Below are positions 8,143 to 17,269 of a stretch of DNA of 64,000 nucleotides, one piece after another. The notes under the pieces were generated by a model. That model was not told where the DNA came from, made no database searches, and worked only from the letters and a program-made list of their open reading frames with translations. Within the stretch, counting starts at the first letter, position 1; each line of letters opens with the position of its first letter. The translations under genes and the position numbers were made by a program. The stretch comes from Saccharopolyspora sp. NFXS83 (GTDB lineage: Bacteria; Actinomycetota; Actinomycetes; Mycobacteriales; Pseudonocardiaceae): assembly GCF_026241095.1 (NCBI RefSeq), contig NZ_JAPFGB010000002.1:241833-305832 (forward strand). Direction: 5' to 3'.

Positions 8143-10098
8143 TCAGCCGACGCGGGCGGCGATGTTCGCCGGCCGGTTCAGTTCCATCAGATCGCGATGC
8201 ATCTGATCGGCGCTACGCAGCGCCAGCATCGCGCCGGTGAGCGTGGGGTTCGAGGTCCCGATCGTGACCATGCTGCCGCAGCCGACCGCGTACAGGTTCT
8301 GGTGCTGGTGGCAGCGCTGGTACTCGTCGACCACGGAGGTCGTGGGTTCGGTGCCCATCAGGTGGGTCCCGGCGCCGTGGCGAGCGCCGAGGACCTCGTA
8401 GTGGTGGCCGTGGTTGCCGGCTTGGAGGATCTCGATGACCGTCTCCTCGCCCTTGCGGTGTTCGGTGCGCTTCCTCGGGGTGAAGTTCCACTCCTTCGCG
8501 CCCAGCTTCGCGTTGATCTGCTCGGAGACCTCGATGGCCTGCCGCACTCCCGCGCGCACGTACTCGTCGATGCCGTAGCTGATCACGGGCCGGAAGTTGC
8601 CGAGGCGATCCCGGTGCGCGCGGTCGATGGTGACCCGGTTGGTCCACTTCGGCGTCTGCTCCAACATGAATTCGAGCTGGAACTGCCGGGGCATGTGCTC
8701 GACGAGCGCTTGGCGCATCTTCCGGCCGATCATCGGGGAGTTCGGCCCGTCGGATCCGTTCGTCGGCGTGAGGGTGCCGTGGTCCGCCAGCGCGCGGACC
8801 TCGCGGGAGAACGACTCCGCCTTGAACCCCCAGCCCCAGTTGAACACTCCAACGCGGAACGCGGCCATCGACTCCCGCCACGGGCCGTCGCGGAACTGGT
8901 CGATGAACGACGTCGCCGCAGGGCCGCGGTGCGGGCCGAGGTTCCGGCTCAGCTCCTCCGGCACGAGCGCCTGGGTGACCACCAGGGGGTGATCCATCAG
9001 GTGCCGCCCGACGGCCTGGTTCCGCACGTCCGAGGCGAGCAGCAGCTTGGCGTTCTCGATCGCGTGCGCGGCCAGCACGACCACCGACCCGGTGACGTAG
9101 TGCGTGGACGCCGCCGTCGAGCGCGGGTCGTCGTAGACCTGGTACTCGACACCGGTGGCACGGCCGTTCTCCCGGAACAGCACCCGGTTGACGACCCGGC
9201 GGGTGGCGATGGCGACCAAGTCCGGGTCGCACTGCGCCTGGGTGCGCAGCGGCGTGTACTTCGCCTGCACGGGGCAGATCGGGATGCAACTGGAATTGCC
9301 CACGCAGCGCTCGCCGTAGTTCGGCATGCCCACCGCGCCGTGCGGCCGGTAACCCCGTCCGTTGTCGTACTCGGCGTTCGGCGTGCCGTTGCGCGCCTGC
9401 GGCGCCGGCGCGAGCCGCGGGCTCACCTTGTGTCCGCCCGCCCGGTCGAGGGTGACCTCCAGGTCCCCGATCCCTTCCGCGAGCTGCTGATCGAGGTAGG
9501 TCTGCGGGATCTCGTGCATCGGGTAGACGTAGTCCGGGATCGTGATGCCGCTGCCTTCGAGCAGCGCCTAGTTGCCGGAGACGCCGAGCTCGAACTCGGC
9601 CTGCTTGTAGTACTTGCGCAGGTCGGCCAGGACTTTCGGGGAGAGCCGCTCGACACCGCCAGGCCCCGTCTCGTGCGCGAACGGCCAATCCCGCCCGTGC
9701 TCGTAGCGGGTGTGCATCAGCAGGTCGGCTTCGTGCATCCGCGGCACCACTCCCTCCCAGTGCAGGGTGGTCCCCCCGCGCGCCCGCAGGTAGTCGCTGC
9801 CGTAGGGGGAGACGACCGGGTTCTGCACGAAGTAGCCGTCGGGATCGGTGGCGTCCGGAGACGGCGCGGCCGGGTTCGGCAGGTACGGCGAGTTGGGGGA
9901 TTTGGTCAGCGCGGCGCGGAAGCCGCGGACCGCTTCGGTGTAGCCCTCCCAGCTGGCCGCCGCGGTGGTCCCCGCTTCCAGCACGAGCACGCGCCAACCG
10001 CGTTCGCCGAGGCGTTTGGCGACGAGGCTGCCGTAGACCCCGGACCCGACGATCACGGCGTCGTAGTGCTGTCCTTCTGCGTAGTTGTCCTGGCTCAT
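8143..10098 (-). pseudogene. GMC-family oxidoreductase interrupted by an in-frame amber codon
   Basis: A 652-codon reading frame for a glucose-methanol-choline oxidoreductase is split by a TAG at 9568-9570 (codon 177). The N-terminal part has the FAD-binding GSGVYG motif at residues 18-23 and RARGGTTLHWEG. After the TAG the same frame continues (ALLEGSGITIPDYV) into a Cys-containing segment CVGNSSCIPICPVQAKY, VLAAHAIENAKLLLAS and the C-terminal GTSNPTLTGAMLALRSADQM. The Cys-rich stretch recalls gluconate/sorbitol dehydrogenase large subunits. Both halves are otherwise intact, so this is a recent nonsense change, a readthrough codon or a sequencing error. ATG at 10098 overlaps the stop of the upstream small-subunit gene by 1 nt. 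Confidence 0.8.
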
Positions 10099-10697
10099 CA
10101 GATGGTCTCCTCGTACGGTCCGGTCGGCGTCGGGGGGATCGGAACCGGTCGTTTCGCCCAGCTGCCGAAGCCCGGCGGTTTCGCACCGGGCACGTGCCCA
10201 CCGGTCAACTGCCACAGCAAGCCGTTGACGTACGCGTCCGGCGAGACCATGTACGGCTCGTTCGGCGCGAGCCGCTCGGCGGTCTTCCCGGCCTCTTCGA
10301 CGAGGACCGCGTAAACCTGCGCGGAGAACCCGTACCAGGCACCCAAGTACCACATCTTCGCGATCGCACACGCCACCGCGCTCACATGCCGGGCCTCGGG
10401 GAGGCGGAAGTCCCGGTTCGGATCCTTCTTCTTCTCCTCCCTCTCCGTCGCGCAATGCCGGTACAGCTGCAACAGGACGGCGGAGCCCGAGTGCTCCAGC
10501 GCGACCCGCAGGTAGAGCTCGGTCATTCCGGTGCCCTGCAGCGCCAGCGGATCGAATCCGCTGAGCGGGACGGACATGTCGATGAAATAGCGCGGATCTT
10601 CACGCAGATCCTTGACTTCGACCTGTTCAGGTTTCTTTTTCGCCGGTCGCTCTCCGACCTGTTCCGGAATGGCATCCGAGGTAGCCGAAGAAGTCAT
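10098..10697 (-). CDS. FAD-dependent sorbitol dehydrogenase-like small subunit (PF12318-like)
   Basis: 199-residue protein resembling the small subunit of membrane FAD-sorbitol/gluconate dehydrogenases: IDMSVPLSGFDPLALQGTGM near the N-terminus, MWYLGAWYG in the middle, and a C-terminal DAYVNGLLWQLTGGH followed by GAKPPGFGSWA. In characterised complexes this subunit partners a GMC flavoprotein; here the GMC gene follows with a TGATG overlap, which supports a complex. A short charged N-terminal tail (KKKPEQVEVKD) precedes the domain and no Tat signal is evident. Start ATG 10697; an in-frame ATG at 10718 is possible. Its function depends on whether the partner with the amber codon is made. Confidence 0.7.
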   Translation of the reverse strand: MTSSATSDAIPEQVGERPAKKKPEQVEVKDLREDPRYFIDMSVPLSGFDPLALQGTGMTELYLRVALEHSGSAVLLQLYRHCATEREEKKKDPNRDFRLPEARHVSAVACAIAKMWYLGAWYGFSAQVYAVLVEEAGKTAERLAPNEPYMVSPDAYVNGLLWQLTGGHVPGAKPPGFGSWAKRPVPIPPTPTGPYEETI

Positions 10698-11136
10698 TCT
10701 TATCACCACCATTCCCATTCTGAGCGCCGGAAGACTAACAGCCGAAGCCAGGCATCGCAGGACATGACGAAACCCTCACCGACAACGGAAACGCCTCGTC
10801 CGTCATATTCCACGAATGCGAAGTATTTTCGCGTGACAATCGCCCCCCTGAAACTCCTGGAGCAACCTTCCGGACACGCACGAACGGGCGCACTACCAGG
10901 ACGAGGACGATCTGCGGTGAATCCGAAAAAGCTTCGACCACCCCGAGTTGCACGCCCTCCTCGGCGACTGCAACATCGGTTCGCCCATTTCTGGACCGCC
11001 ATCGCACTGCCGAATCCTCGTGGAACCACCGGCACGATCGAGCCACTCAAAGCGGCCTGCAACCGGCTTTCCAGATCCCGCTTCCACGGCCCCTATGCAG
11101 AACAGCGCGGGATTAATCGAAATGGAGATCGCAGCA
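10698..11136. other. Divergent intergenic region, lower G+C than its surroundings
   Basis: About 440 bp between the dehydrogenase small subunit (minus) and the receiver-thioredoxin reductase pseudogene (plus). It is noticeably richer in A and T than neighbouring DNA and contains a small palindrome GCGAA-N5-TTCGC at 10818-10832. It should hold both promoters, but I found no convincing -35/-10 pair and no coding sequence. Confidence 0.35.
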
Positions 11137-12892
11137 ATGCGAATCGATGTGAACATGTACGTCGTCGCGGTGGAACCCGACGCCGCGCGAGCAGCGGAAC
11201 TGGCCCGGAGCATGGCGAACTGGGTCGGCGGCGACTGCCGGATCATCCGGGCCGCGGATGCCGCCGAGGCGCGGACGATCCTGAACCGCATGCCGAGCAC
11301 GGCCACCACACGAGTGCTGCTCGCCGCCGAGGACCTGGGCGGCGGAGCGTCCGGGATCGACTTCCTCAAGCAGATCAAGACCGAGCCGGTGGGCACCGGT
11401 CTCCGGCTGCGCGGCCTGCTCACCGCCAAGCCCCAAGAAGCCGGCGACGACGGGATCGTCCGCTTCGTCCCCGAACCGGACGGCGAAGCGCTGATGTACC
11501 ACTTCGTGCACCTGCTCCGCTCCGGCGGCACCGACGTGGCGGCCGTGCAGGTCGAAGGCCCCCCGCACGCCGCGCGGATGCAGCGGGTGAAGCGGTCCTG
11601 CAGCTGAACCGCGTGCCGTTCACGTTGCGGGAGAACAACGGGCAGAACGTCACCGTCCGGGTGGGACCCACTTGGAAGGCCGATCCTTCACCGCTGGAGC
11701 TGGCGAAGCTGCTGAACTTCGTCTCCCCGGACGAGAACATCGCGAACAAGGACTACGACCTCGTCATCGTGGGTGGTGGTCCTGCGGGCATGTCGACGGC
11801 CATCTCGGGCGCCGGGCTGGGCCTCACCACCCTCGTGCTGGAGGACGACGCGGTCGGCGGACAGGCGGGCACCAGCATCAACCGCATCGACAACCACTAC
11901 GGCTTTCCTGGCGGAGTGGCGGCATCCGACCTCGTGCAGCGCGGACTGAACCAGACGTTCAACCTCGACGCCCACGTCCTCCCCGGCCTGAGGGCCACCA
12001 AGATCGAGCAGCTCGCCACTCCGGCATCGCGGCGGTTCCGGGTGCACTGGCACGCCGAAGGTGAGCAGCCCGCAGTGGTGACCGCCGGGATCGTGGTGGT
12101 CGCCAGCGGACGCGTCCCGCGCCGCGTGATCCCGAAGGACGGCAGCGGAGCGAACAACGAGGACAAGTACGCCGACCGGGGCCTCTACTACGACGCAGTT
12201 TTAGCGGACGCCGACGCCACCGTCCGCGGCAAGCGGATCGCGATCGTGGGGGCAGGCGACACCGCCGGGCGCGCGGCCGTGATGTTCGCCCAGCACGGCG
12301 CCGGAGTCACCATGGTGGTCCGGGGCGAGTTCAGCATGGGGACCGCGCTGAAGAAGCAGATCGACGAACTCATGCAGCGGAAGCTCATCGTCCTGAAGCA
12401 GCCCTACGACGTCGTCGACTTCGCAGGTGACGACACCCACCTGACCCAGATCAAGATCAAGCACAAGGACGCGCGACCCGAGTCGCTCGACGTGGACCGG
12501 GTGTACGCCCTGATCGGCGGAGTGCCCAGCACGACCTGGCTCAACGATCTGGACGTGCGGTTCGGCAACAAGCTGCTGGACAAGAAGCGCTTCATCCGCA
12601 CCGAGCAACCCAACGAGGTGTTCGCCACGCCGTTGCCGATGCAGACCGTGGTCCCAGGGCTGTTCGCCATCGGCGACGTGCGCTCGCTGGCGTCGTGCAG
12701 CGCATCGCCCAAGCCGCCGGGCAAGGAGCCGCCGTCGCAGTGTCGATCGACCTGTACTTGAAGAAGTCCCCGGTGTCGACCCTCGCCGACCCGGCCGGTG
12801 CGGCGTTCGCCTACTACACGCCGCGGACGTCCGACCAGGACGTCGAAGTGCCAGGGCAGTCCGCCGCCGTCGACGACACCGCGAAAGCGTGA
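11137..12892 (+). pseudogene. Fused receiver / thioredoxin-reductase-like flavoprotein, broken by two frameshifts
   Basis: Three successive frames spell one protein. Frame A (11137-11607) encodes a receiver-like domain (MYVVAVEPDAARAAELARSM). Near 11596 one base is missing (after the codons for VKR), and the protein continues in another frame with a glutaredoxin-like segment QLNRVPFTLRENNG. An FAD/NAD(P) reductase follows: VIVGGGPAGMSTA, GGQAGTSINRI, then AIVGAGDTAGRAAVMFAQHG. Near 12687-12691 a second shift moves GDVRS into QRIAQAAGQGAAVAVSIDLYL. The reductase lacks the CxxC of classical thioredoxin reductases, as in other fused members of this family. A TTA leucine codon sits at 12201-12203. 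Start ATG 11137 has GGAG 9 nt upstream. Either a decayed gene or local sequence errors. Confidence 0.75.
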
Positions 12893-12956
12893 ACCGCGCG
12901 CGACCAGCGGCAGCCACGACGGGGAAAGCGCCGCGGGCGCCGGTAGCCTCGGCGGA

Positions 12957-13850
12957 ATGCCTGAAATCAACTTCAGTTCTCGTGTCGGCGTCTGGTGGAC
13001 CAGCGACCTGTGGCCGATCAACGACGTGATCGCCCGTGCCCGCGAGATCGAGCAGCTCGGGTACGCGTCGCTGTTCTACGGCGAAGCCGGCGGCAAGGAG
13101 ACCTTCACCCAGGCCGCTGCCCTGCTGGGCGGCACCGAGCGGCTCGTGGTCGGCACCGGCATCGCCAACATCCACGCCCGAAGCGCCCCGGCCAGCGAAA
13201 CCGCCTCCCGCACGCTCGGGGCGCTGCACCCGGGCCGGTTCGTGCTCGGGCTGGGAGTCAGCCACGCGCCGCTGGTGGAGCACAGCTACGCGGGCACCTA
13301 CGCCAAACCGCTGAGCACCATGCGCGACTACCTGCGGACCATGGACGCCGTCTCGGACGAGATCGAACCGAACGACCAGCGCCCGGCCCGGCTGCTGGCC
13401 GCGCTGGGACCGAAGATGATCGAGCTCTCCGGGACCGCCGCCGACGGGGCGCACCCGTACCTGGTGACTCCCGGGCAGACCGCGAGCACTCGGGAACAGC
13501 TCGGCCCGGACAAGTGGGTCGTCAGCGAGCAGGCGGTCGCCCTCACCACCGACCGGGAGACCGGCCTGCGGCGCGCGCACCAGCACCTGCACATGTACTC
13601 GCAGCTGCCGAACTACCAGAACTCCTGGCTGCGCCAGGGGTTCGACGAGTCCGACCTGGTCGTCGGCGGCTCCGAACGGTTGGCCGACGGCATGGTCGCC
13701 ATGGGCGACGCGGAGGCGCTCGCCGCGCACGTCAAGCGGCACCTGGACGCCGGTGCCGACCACGTGCTGGTCCAGGTCCTCGGCGACGACCAATCGGAGG
13801 ACCCGCTGCCCGTCCTCCGCGAACTGGCCCCGGCCCTGGGATTGAGCTGA
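12957..13850 (+). CDS. Probable F420-dependent LLM-class oxidoreductase
   Basis: 297-residue luciferase-fold enzyme. Its layout (GVWWTSDLWPIND near the N-terminus, GIANIHARSAPASE at about 63-76, HPGRFVLGLGVSHAPLVE at about 88-105, and C-terminal ADHVLVQVLGDDQSEDPLPVLRELAPAL) matches the actinobacterial F420-dependent subfamily typified by MSMEG_4141-like proteins (TIGR03620). The ATG at 12957 is 64 bp past the broken reductase. Only 93 bp separate it from the repeat-peptide gene on the same strand, so it may be read together with that locus. Substrate unknown. Confidence 0.75.
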   Translation: MPEINFSSRVGVWWTSDLWPINDVIARAREIEQLGYASLFYGEAGGKETFTQAAALLGGTERLVVGTGIANIHARSAPASETASRTLGALHPGRFVLGLGVSHAPLVEHSYAGTYAKPLSTMRDYLRTMDAVSDEIEPNDQRPARLLAALGPKMIELSGTAADGAHPYLVTPGQTASTREQLGPDKWVVSEQAVALTTDRETGLRRAHQHLHMYSQLPNYQNSWLRQGFDESDLVVGGSERLADGMVAMGDAEALAAHVKRHLDAGADHVLVQVLGDDQSEDPLPVLRELAPALGLS

Positions 13851-13943
13851 CGGTCCCTTTCGGGTCGGCGCGGCATGACGCGCGCCGGACCGGGGTACGC
13901 CGGAGGAACGTTGCTGTGGTCGGTCACAACACGAGGAGGATTC

Positions 13944-14237
13944 GTGGCACTCGACGACGATGACATCAGGACTTCCGACGGCGGCGGTGCCGAAGGCCCG
14001 GCCGACTCGGGCGCGGGCCGCGGCACCCCCGGACAGCACGACGGCGGCGCTGACGGCGGCGCCGATGGCGGCGCCGAAGGCCCGGCCGATTCCGGTGCGG
14101 GACAAGGCACTCCCGGTCAGCACGACGGCGGCGCCGACGGCAGCGCCGAAGGGCCTGCGGACTCCGGCACCGGCCGCGGCACCCCCGGACAGCACGACGG
14201 CGGCGCCGACGGCGGAGCGGACAGCGGTGCCCGCTGA
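13944..14237 (+). CDS. Tandem-repeat Asp/Gly/Ala-rich peptide, candidate RiPP-like precursor
   Basis: 97 residues starting at GTG 13944, with a very strong GAGGAGGA 3 nt upstream. The first 15 residues (ALDDDDIRTSDGGG after Met) look like a short acidic leader. The rest is three near-identical units: residues 16-43, 44-67 and 68-95. Each begins AEGPADSG, continues G(R/Q)GTPGQHDGG and ends in ADGG-type triplets. Every unit has exactly one His, in the context GQHDGG, and there is no Cys. No signal peptide or membrane segment. The 3' end overlaps the oxygenase start by 11 nt, so the two are translationally coupled. I do not recognise a characterised homologue; the precursor role is inferred from repeats and neighbours. 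A structural or metal-binding acidic peptide is the alternative. Confidence 0.65.
   Translation: MALDDDDIRTSDGGGAEGPADSGAGRGTPGQHDGGADGGADGGAEGPADSGAGQGTPGQHDGGADGSAEGPADSGTGRGTPGQHDGGADGGADSGAR
13989..14228 (+). repeat. Three in-frame tandem repeats (84, 72 and 84 bp) inside the peptide gene
   Basis: Units at 13989-14072, 14073-14144 and 14145-14228 are nearly identical at DNA level (for example CCGGACAGCACGACGGCGGC is repeated), and unit 2 lacks 12 bp encoding one ADGG-type quartet. The similarity points to recent duplication, and unit number is likely to vary between strains. Confidence 0.85.
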
Positions 14238-15483
14238 GCTCAGCGAACCAGCGGAGAGCGCCGCCGCTCCCCCGGCGGCGCTGGCGCGGGTGGTCGGCCC
14301 GGACGTGGACGGGTTCGGCGACCGGCACTGGGGACGCGAGCCGTTGCTGGTGCGGGGCGCCGATCCCGACGCCTTCCGTGACGTGCTCGACCTCGACGGG
14401 GTCGATGAACTGCTCTCGCGCCGGGGCCTGCGCACGCCGTTCCTGCGGCTCGCGCGGGAAGGCGCGGTGGTCGGCTCCGAGTGGTTCACCGGCTCCGGCG
14501 GGGTCGGCGCGGAGATCGGCGACCAGGTGCGCGACGACAAGGTGGCCGCGCTCTTCGGCGAAGGCACCACGGTGGTGCTGCAGGCGCTGCACCGGACCTG
14601 GTCCGGCGTCATCGACTTCACCGCGGCGCTCGCCGAGGAGCTCGGGCATCCCGTGCAGGCCAACGCTTACGTGACACCGCCGTCCTCGCGCGGGTTCTCC
14701 GCGCACTACGACGTGCACGACGTGTTCGTGCTCCAGCTCGCCGGGCGCAAGCACTGGACGGTGCACGCTCCCGTGCACGCCGACCCGCTGCGCGATCAGC
14801 CCTGGAACGACCACGCCCGCGCGGTGGCCGACCGCGCCCGCGAGACCCCGCCCGAGATCGACACCGCGCTGGAGCCGGGCGACGCGATGTACGTGCCGCG
14901 CGGCTGGCTGCACGCCGCGACCGCGCTCGGCGACGTCTCGGCGCACCTGACGGTGGGCGTGCACGTGCTCACCCGGTTCGCGCTGGTGGAAGCGCTGACC
15001 GCGCTCTGCGCGCAGGACCAGGACCTGCGCGCCTCGCTGCCGCTGGGCATCGACGTGGCCGACCCGGCGCAACTCGCCCCGCACCTGGATTCGGTGCGCT
15101 CGGCGCTGACCGACGCGCTGCGGGACGTGTCCGCCGACGCCGTCGCACGCCGCGTCCGCGACGCGGTCTGGTCGGGTGGGCGGCCCGAGCCGGTGCGACC
15201 GGTGGCCGGTGCCGCGTTCGCCGAAGGCCTGGCGGCGGGTGACGCCGTGCGACGGCGCACCGGGTTGCACCACCGGCTGCTGGAGCAGGACGACGAGGTG
15301 GTGCTGGAGCTGCCGGACCGACGGCTCGCGCTGCCCGCGGCGACGGCGGTGCCGCTGCGGGCGCTGCTCGCCGGCGGCACGGTCCGCGTGGGAGAGCTGC
15401 CGGGAGCCGACGAGGCCGACCAGGTGGTGCTGGTGCGCCGACTGCTGCGGGAAGGCGTGCTCGTACCGGCCACCACGCCGTGA
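14227..15483 (+). CDS. JmjC-like cupin (Cupin_4) 2-oxoglutarate/Fe(II) oxygenase
   Basis: 418-residue member of the cupin_4/ribosomal-oxygenase family (YcfD, MINA53, NO66 relatives), which hydroxylate Arg or His side chains of proteins. The iron ligands are visible as H160-x-D162 (SAHYDVHD) and H229 (RGWLHAA), with VFVLQLAGRKHW between them. The C-terminal third (ELPDRRLALPAATAVPLRALL, then LVRRLLREGVL) resembles the winged-helix dimer/substrate domain of this family. GTG 14227 has GGAG 9 nt upstream and lies inside the last codons of the repeat-peptide gene; the stop overlaps the next start (GTGA). The tight coupling suggests the repeat peptide is its substrate, possibly at the single His of each repeat. 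That assignment is inference. Confidence 0.8.
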   Translation: MPAELSEPAESAAAPPAALARVVGPDVDGFGDRHWGREPLLVRGADPDAFRDVLDLDGVDELLSRRGLRTPFLRLAREGAVVGSEWFTGSGGVGAEIGDQVRDDKVAALFGEGTTVVLQALHRTWSGVIDFTAALAEELGHPVQANAYVTPPSSRGFSAHYDVHDVFVLQLAGRKHWTVHAPVHADPLRDQPWNDHARAVADRARETPPEIDTALEPGDAMYVPRGWLHAATALGDVSAHLTVGVHVLTRFALVEALTALCAQDQDLRASLPLGIDVADPAQLAPHLDSVRSALTDALRDVSADAVARRVRDAVWSGGRPEPVRPVAGAAFAEGLAAGDAVRRRTGLHHRLLEQDDEVVLELPDRRLALPAATAVPLRALLAGGTVRVGELPGADEADQVVLVRRLLREGVLVPATTP

Positions 15484-16361
15484 CGGGGCCGCCCGCACCG
15501 ATCTGGCCGCGCTGCTCGTTCGTCGCCCAGGCCGCGGGTGATCCGCTGGAGGGCTCCGCGCCGCCCGCCGACCGCTGGTTCCTGATCGAACACCCCGGAC
15601 CGTGGGGGCGCGACGGTCTGACCGAATCAGGTCTCGACCCCGACGTCGTCGCCGCGCTGTCCGAGTGGGGGACCGCGTGGAACGCGCGCTTGGTCCTCGT
15701 GCGCCGACCGGAACGCGCTGCCCGCAGCGGGTCGACCCGCCAGTGGTTCCGCGTGGATTCCCGTCCCGGTCACGAGTCGATCCGCGCCGGGCAGTTCACC
15801 GCGGACGCCGAACTACCGGCCGCCGCGCACTCCCCCGGCGAGATCGTCGAGGGACCGCTGAACCTGGTCTGCGCCCACGGCAGGCACGACACCTGCTGCG
15901 CGGTGCGCGGTCGCCCGGTGGCGGCGGCGCTCGCGGCGACCGCGCCGGGACGCACCTGGGAATGCAGCCACGTCGGTGGCTGCCGGTTCGCGCCCGCGCT
16001 GGTCCTGCTGCCGCACGGCTACCTCCTCGGCGGCGTTCCGGTACCGGACGCGGTCGAGGCCGTGCGGCACTACCGCGCGGGGAGCCTCGATCCGCGTTGG
16101 GTCCGCGGCCGGACCTCGCTCCCGCCCGCGGCGCAGGCCGCGCAGCACCACGCGCGGGCGGTGACCGGGAAAACCGGGATCGACGCGCTGCGCATGATCG
16201 GCGTCGAATCCGACGGGGCGGACGGCTGGCGGGTGGAACTCGCCGAGCCCGCCTGCACGGTGCTGCTGCGCGAGCGGTGGATCGACACCGGACGTCCACT
16301 GACCTGCGCCGCGACCGCACCGGGCCGGATGCGCGTGTTCGACCTCGTGGCGCTCCGGTAG
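15480..16361 (+). CDS. Sucrase/ferredoxin-like (Suc_Fer) thioredoxin-fold protein
   Basis: 293-residue protein of the sucrase/ferredoxin-like family (PF06999), a thioredoxin-fold [2Fe-2S] group. Candidate cluster ligands are in CAHGRHDTCCAVRGRPVA and WECSHVGGCRFAPA; the paired CC and the C-x5-C spacing are typical. The C-terminal part ends with a compact beta domain. Start GTG 15480 overlaps the oxygenase stop by 4 nt, so expression is coupled. A redox partner feeding electrons to, or acting after, the oxygenase is plausible but unproven. No transmembrane segment. Confidence 0.75.
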   Translation: MTGPPAPIWPRCSFVAQAAGDPLEGSAPPADRWFLIEHPGPWGRDGLTESGLDPDVVAALSEWGTAWNARLVLVRRPERAARSGSTRQWFRVDSRPGHESIRAGQFTADAELPAAAHSPGEIVEGPLNLVCAHGRHDTCCAVRGRPVAAALAATAPGRTWECSHVGGCRFAPALVLLPHGYLLGGVPVPDAVEAVRHYRAGSLDPRWVRGRTSLPPAAQAAQHHARAVTGKTGIDALRMIGVESDGADGWRVELAEPACTVLLRERWIDTGRPLTCAATAPGRMRVFDLVALR

Positions 16362-16571
16362 TCCACTGAGGACACCGGTCGCCCAGCCGCGCACCCTCCC
16401 CGCCTGATCGCGCCACATCCGCTTCGCACCCTCGCATCTCCGCGAGATGCCGAGCCACCGACCACCAGGTGTCAGCGGCTATCACCCCAGCTCGTACCGC
16501 TTCTCCCGGCGGCCGATGTCGGCGGCGGCGGAGCGGGTTCTCGCGGAATCGCCGACGCGATCCCCAGGTAA

Positions 16572-16595
16572 GGCGGGTCGTGGCGGTTACCCGCC
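16572..16595. promoter_or_regulatory. Inverted repeat upstream of snapalysin
   Basis: GGCGGGT (16572-16578) and ACCCGCC (16589-16595) form a perfect 7-bp inverted repeat with 10 nt between the arms, about 88 bp upstream of the snapalysin start. It may be an operator. The remainder of the 321-bp gap 16362-16682 shows no gene, and no snpR-like LysR regulator is adjacent as in Streptomyces. Confidence 0.3.
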
Positions 16596-16682
16596 AAGGC
16601 CCGGATCGGGGCACATCGCGGGCCTAGCCTCCGGGCGTGTCCATCTAGGCCATCGGAACACGGCCGAAGCGGAGGAGCCCAC

Positions 16683-17231
16683 ATGCCCAGGTATTCGATG
16701 ACGACCGCGCTCGCGGGTGCGGCGACCGCGGTTCTGCTGGTGGCGGGTGCGCCGCTGGCCGGCGCCGTCTCCAGCGACTACGCCGAACCCCGCGTCGTCA
16801 CCTACGACGCCAGCCAGGCCGAGGAGTTCCAGGCCGCCATCGACGAGGCCGCCGAGGTGTGGAACGGCCAGCTCACCAACGTCAAACTGGAGAAGTCCAC
16901 CGGCGGCGAAGCCGACCTCACCGTGCTCGCCGACGACGAATGGCCGCGCGCGCAAACCGAATCCCTCGGCGTCGGCACGGTGTGGATGGGACGTCAGGCC
17001 GTCAACGAAGGTCACCACATCCCGCGCATCGCCACCCACGAGATCGGGCACATCTTCGGGCTGCCCGACGACCGGACCGGTGTCTGCGAAGACCTGATGT
17101 CCGGGGCGAGCGCCGGGACCGGCTGCAAGAACAACCTCGCCAACCCCGAGGAGAAGGCCCAGATCGAGGAGAACTTCGCGCAGGGAGCGGAAATCGAACC
17201 CCGCCTGTTCACCGAAGCCCCTGCTCGTTGA
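16683..17231 (+). CDS. snpA: Snapalysin-family secreted zinc metalloprotease
   Basis: 182-residue secreted protease of family M7. A signal peptide covers about residues 1-28 (hydrophobic core TALAGAATAVLLVAGAPLAG, cleavage after an Ala near GAVS). The active site HExxHxxGxxD is H119-E120-x2-H123-x2-G126-x2-D129 (HEIGHIFGLPD). The first two His and the Asp bind zinc and Glu is the catalytic base in characterised snapalysins. Two Cys (VCEDLMSG and GCKNN) can form the conserved disulfide. GGAGGAG lies 4 nt before the ATG. Extends with a short acidic tail EEKAQIEENFAQGAEIEP. Monocistronic by appearance. Confidence 0.9.
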   Translation: MPRYSMTTALAGAATAVLLVAGAPLAGAVSSDYAEPRVVTYDASQAEEFQAAIDEAAEVWNGQLTNVKLEKSTGGEADLTVLADDEWPRAQTESLGVGTVWMGRQAVNEGHHIPRIATHEIGHIFGLPDDRTGVCEDLMSGASAGTGCKNNLANPEEKAQIEENFAQGAEIEPRLFTEAPAR

Positions 17232-17269
17232 TCCCCTCGGGGGCAGCGTGAAGGTCGGCTAGGGGAAGC

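Noticed and set aside
7054-10314. 1086-codon plus-strand open frame opposite the ferritin-like and GMC genes
   Set aside because: A shadow frame: no ribosome site, no domain, and the minus strand holds recognisable motifs throughout.
13944-14237. Repeat tract as a CRISPR or simple non-coding minisatellite
   Set aside because: Repeat units are adjacent without spacers, lengths are multiples of three, the frame stays open, and a strong ribosome site precedes it.
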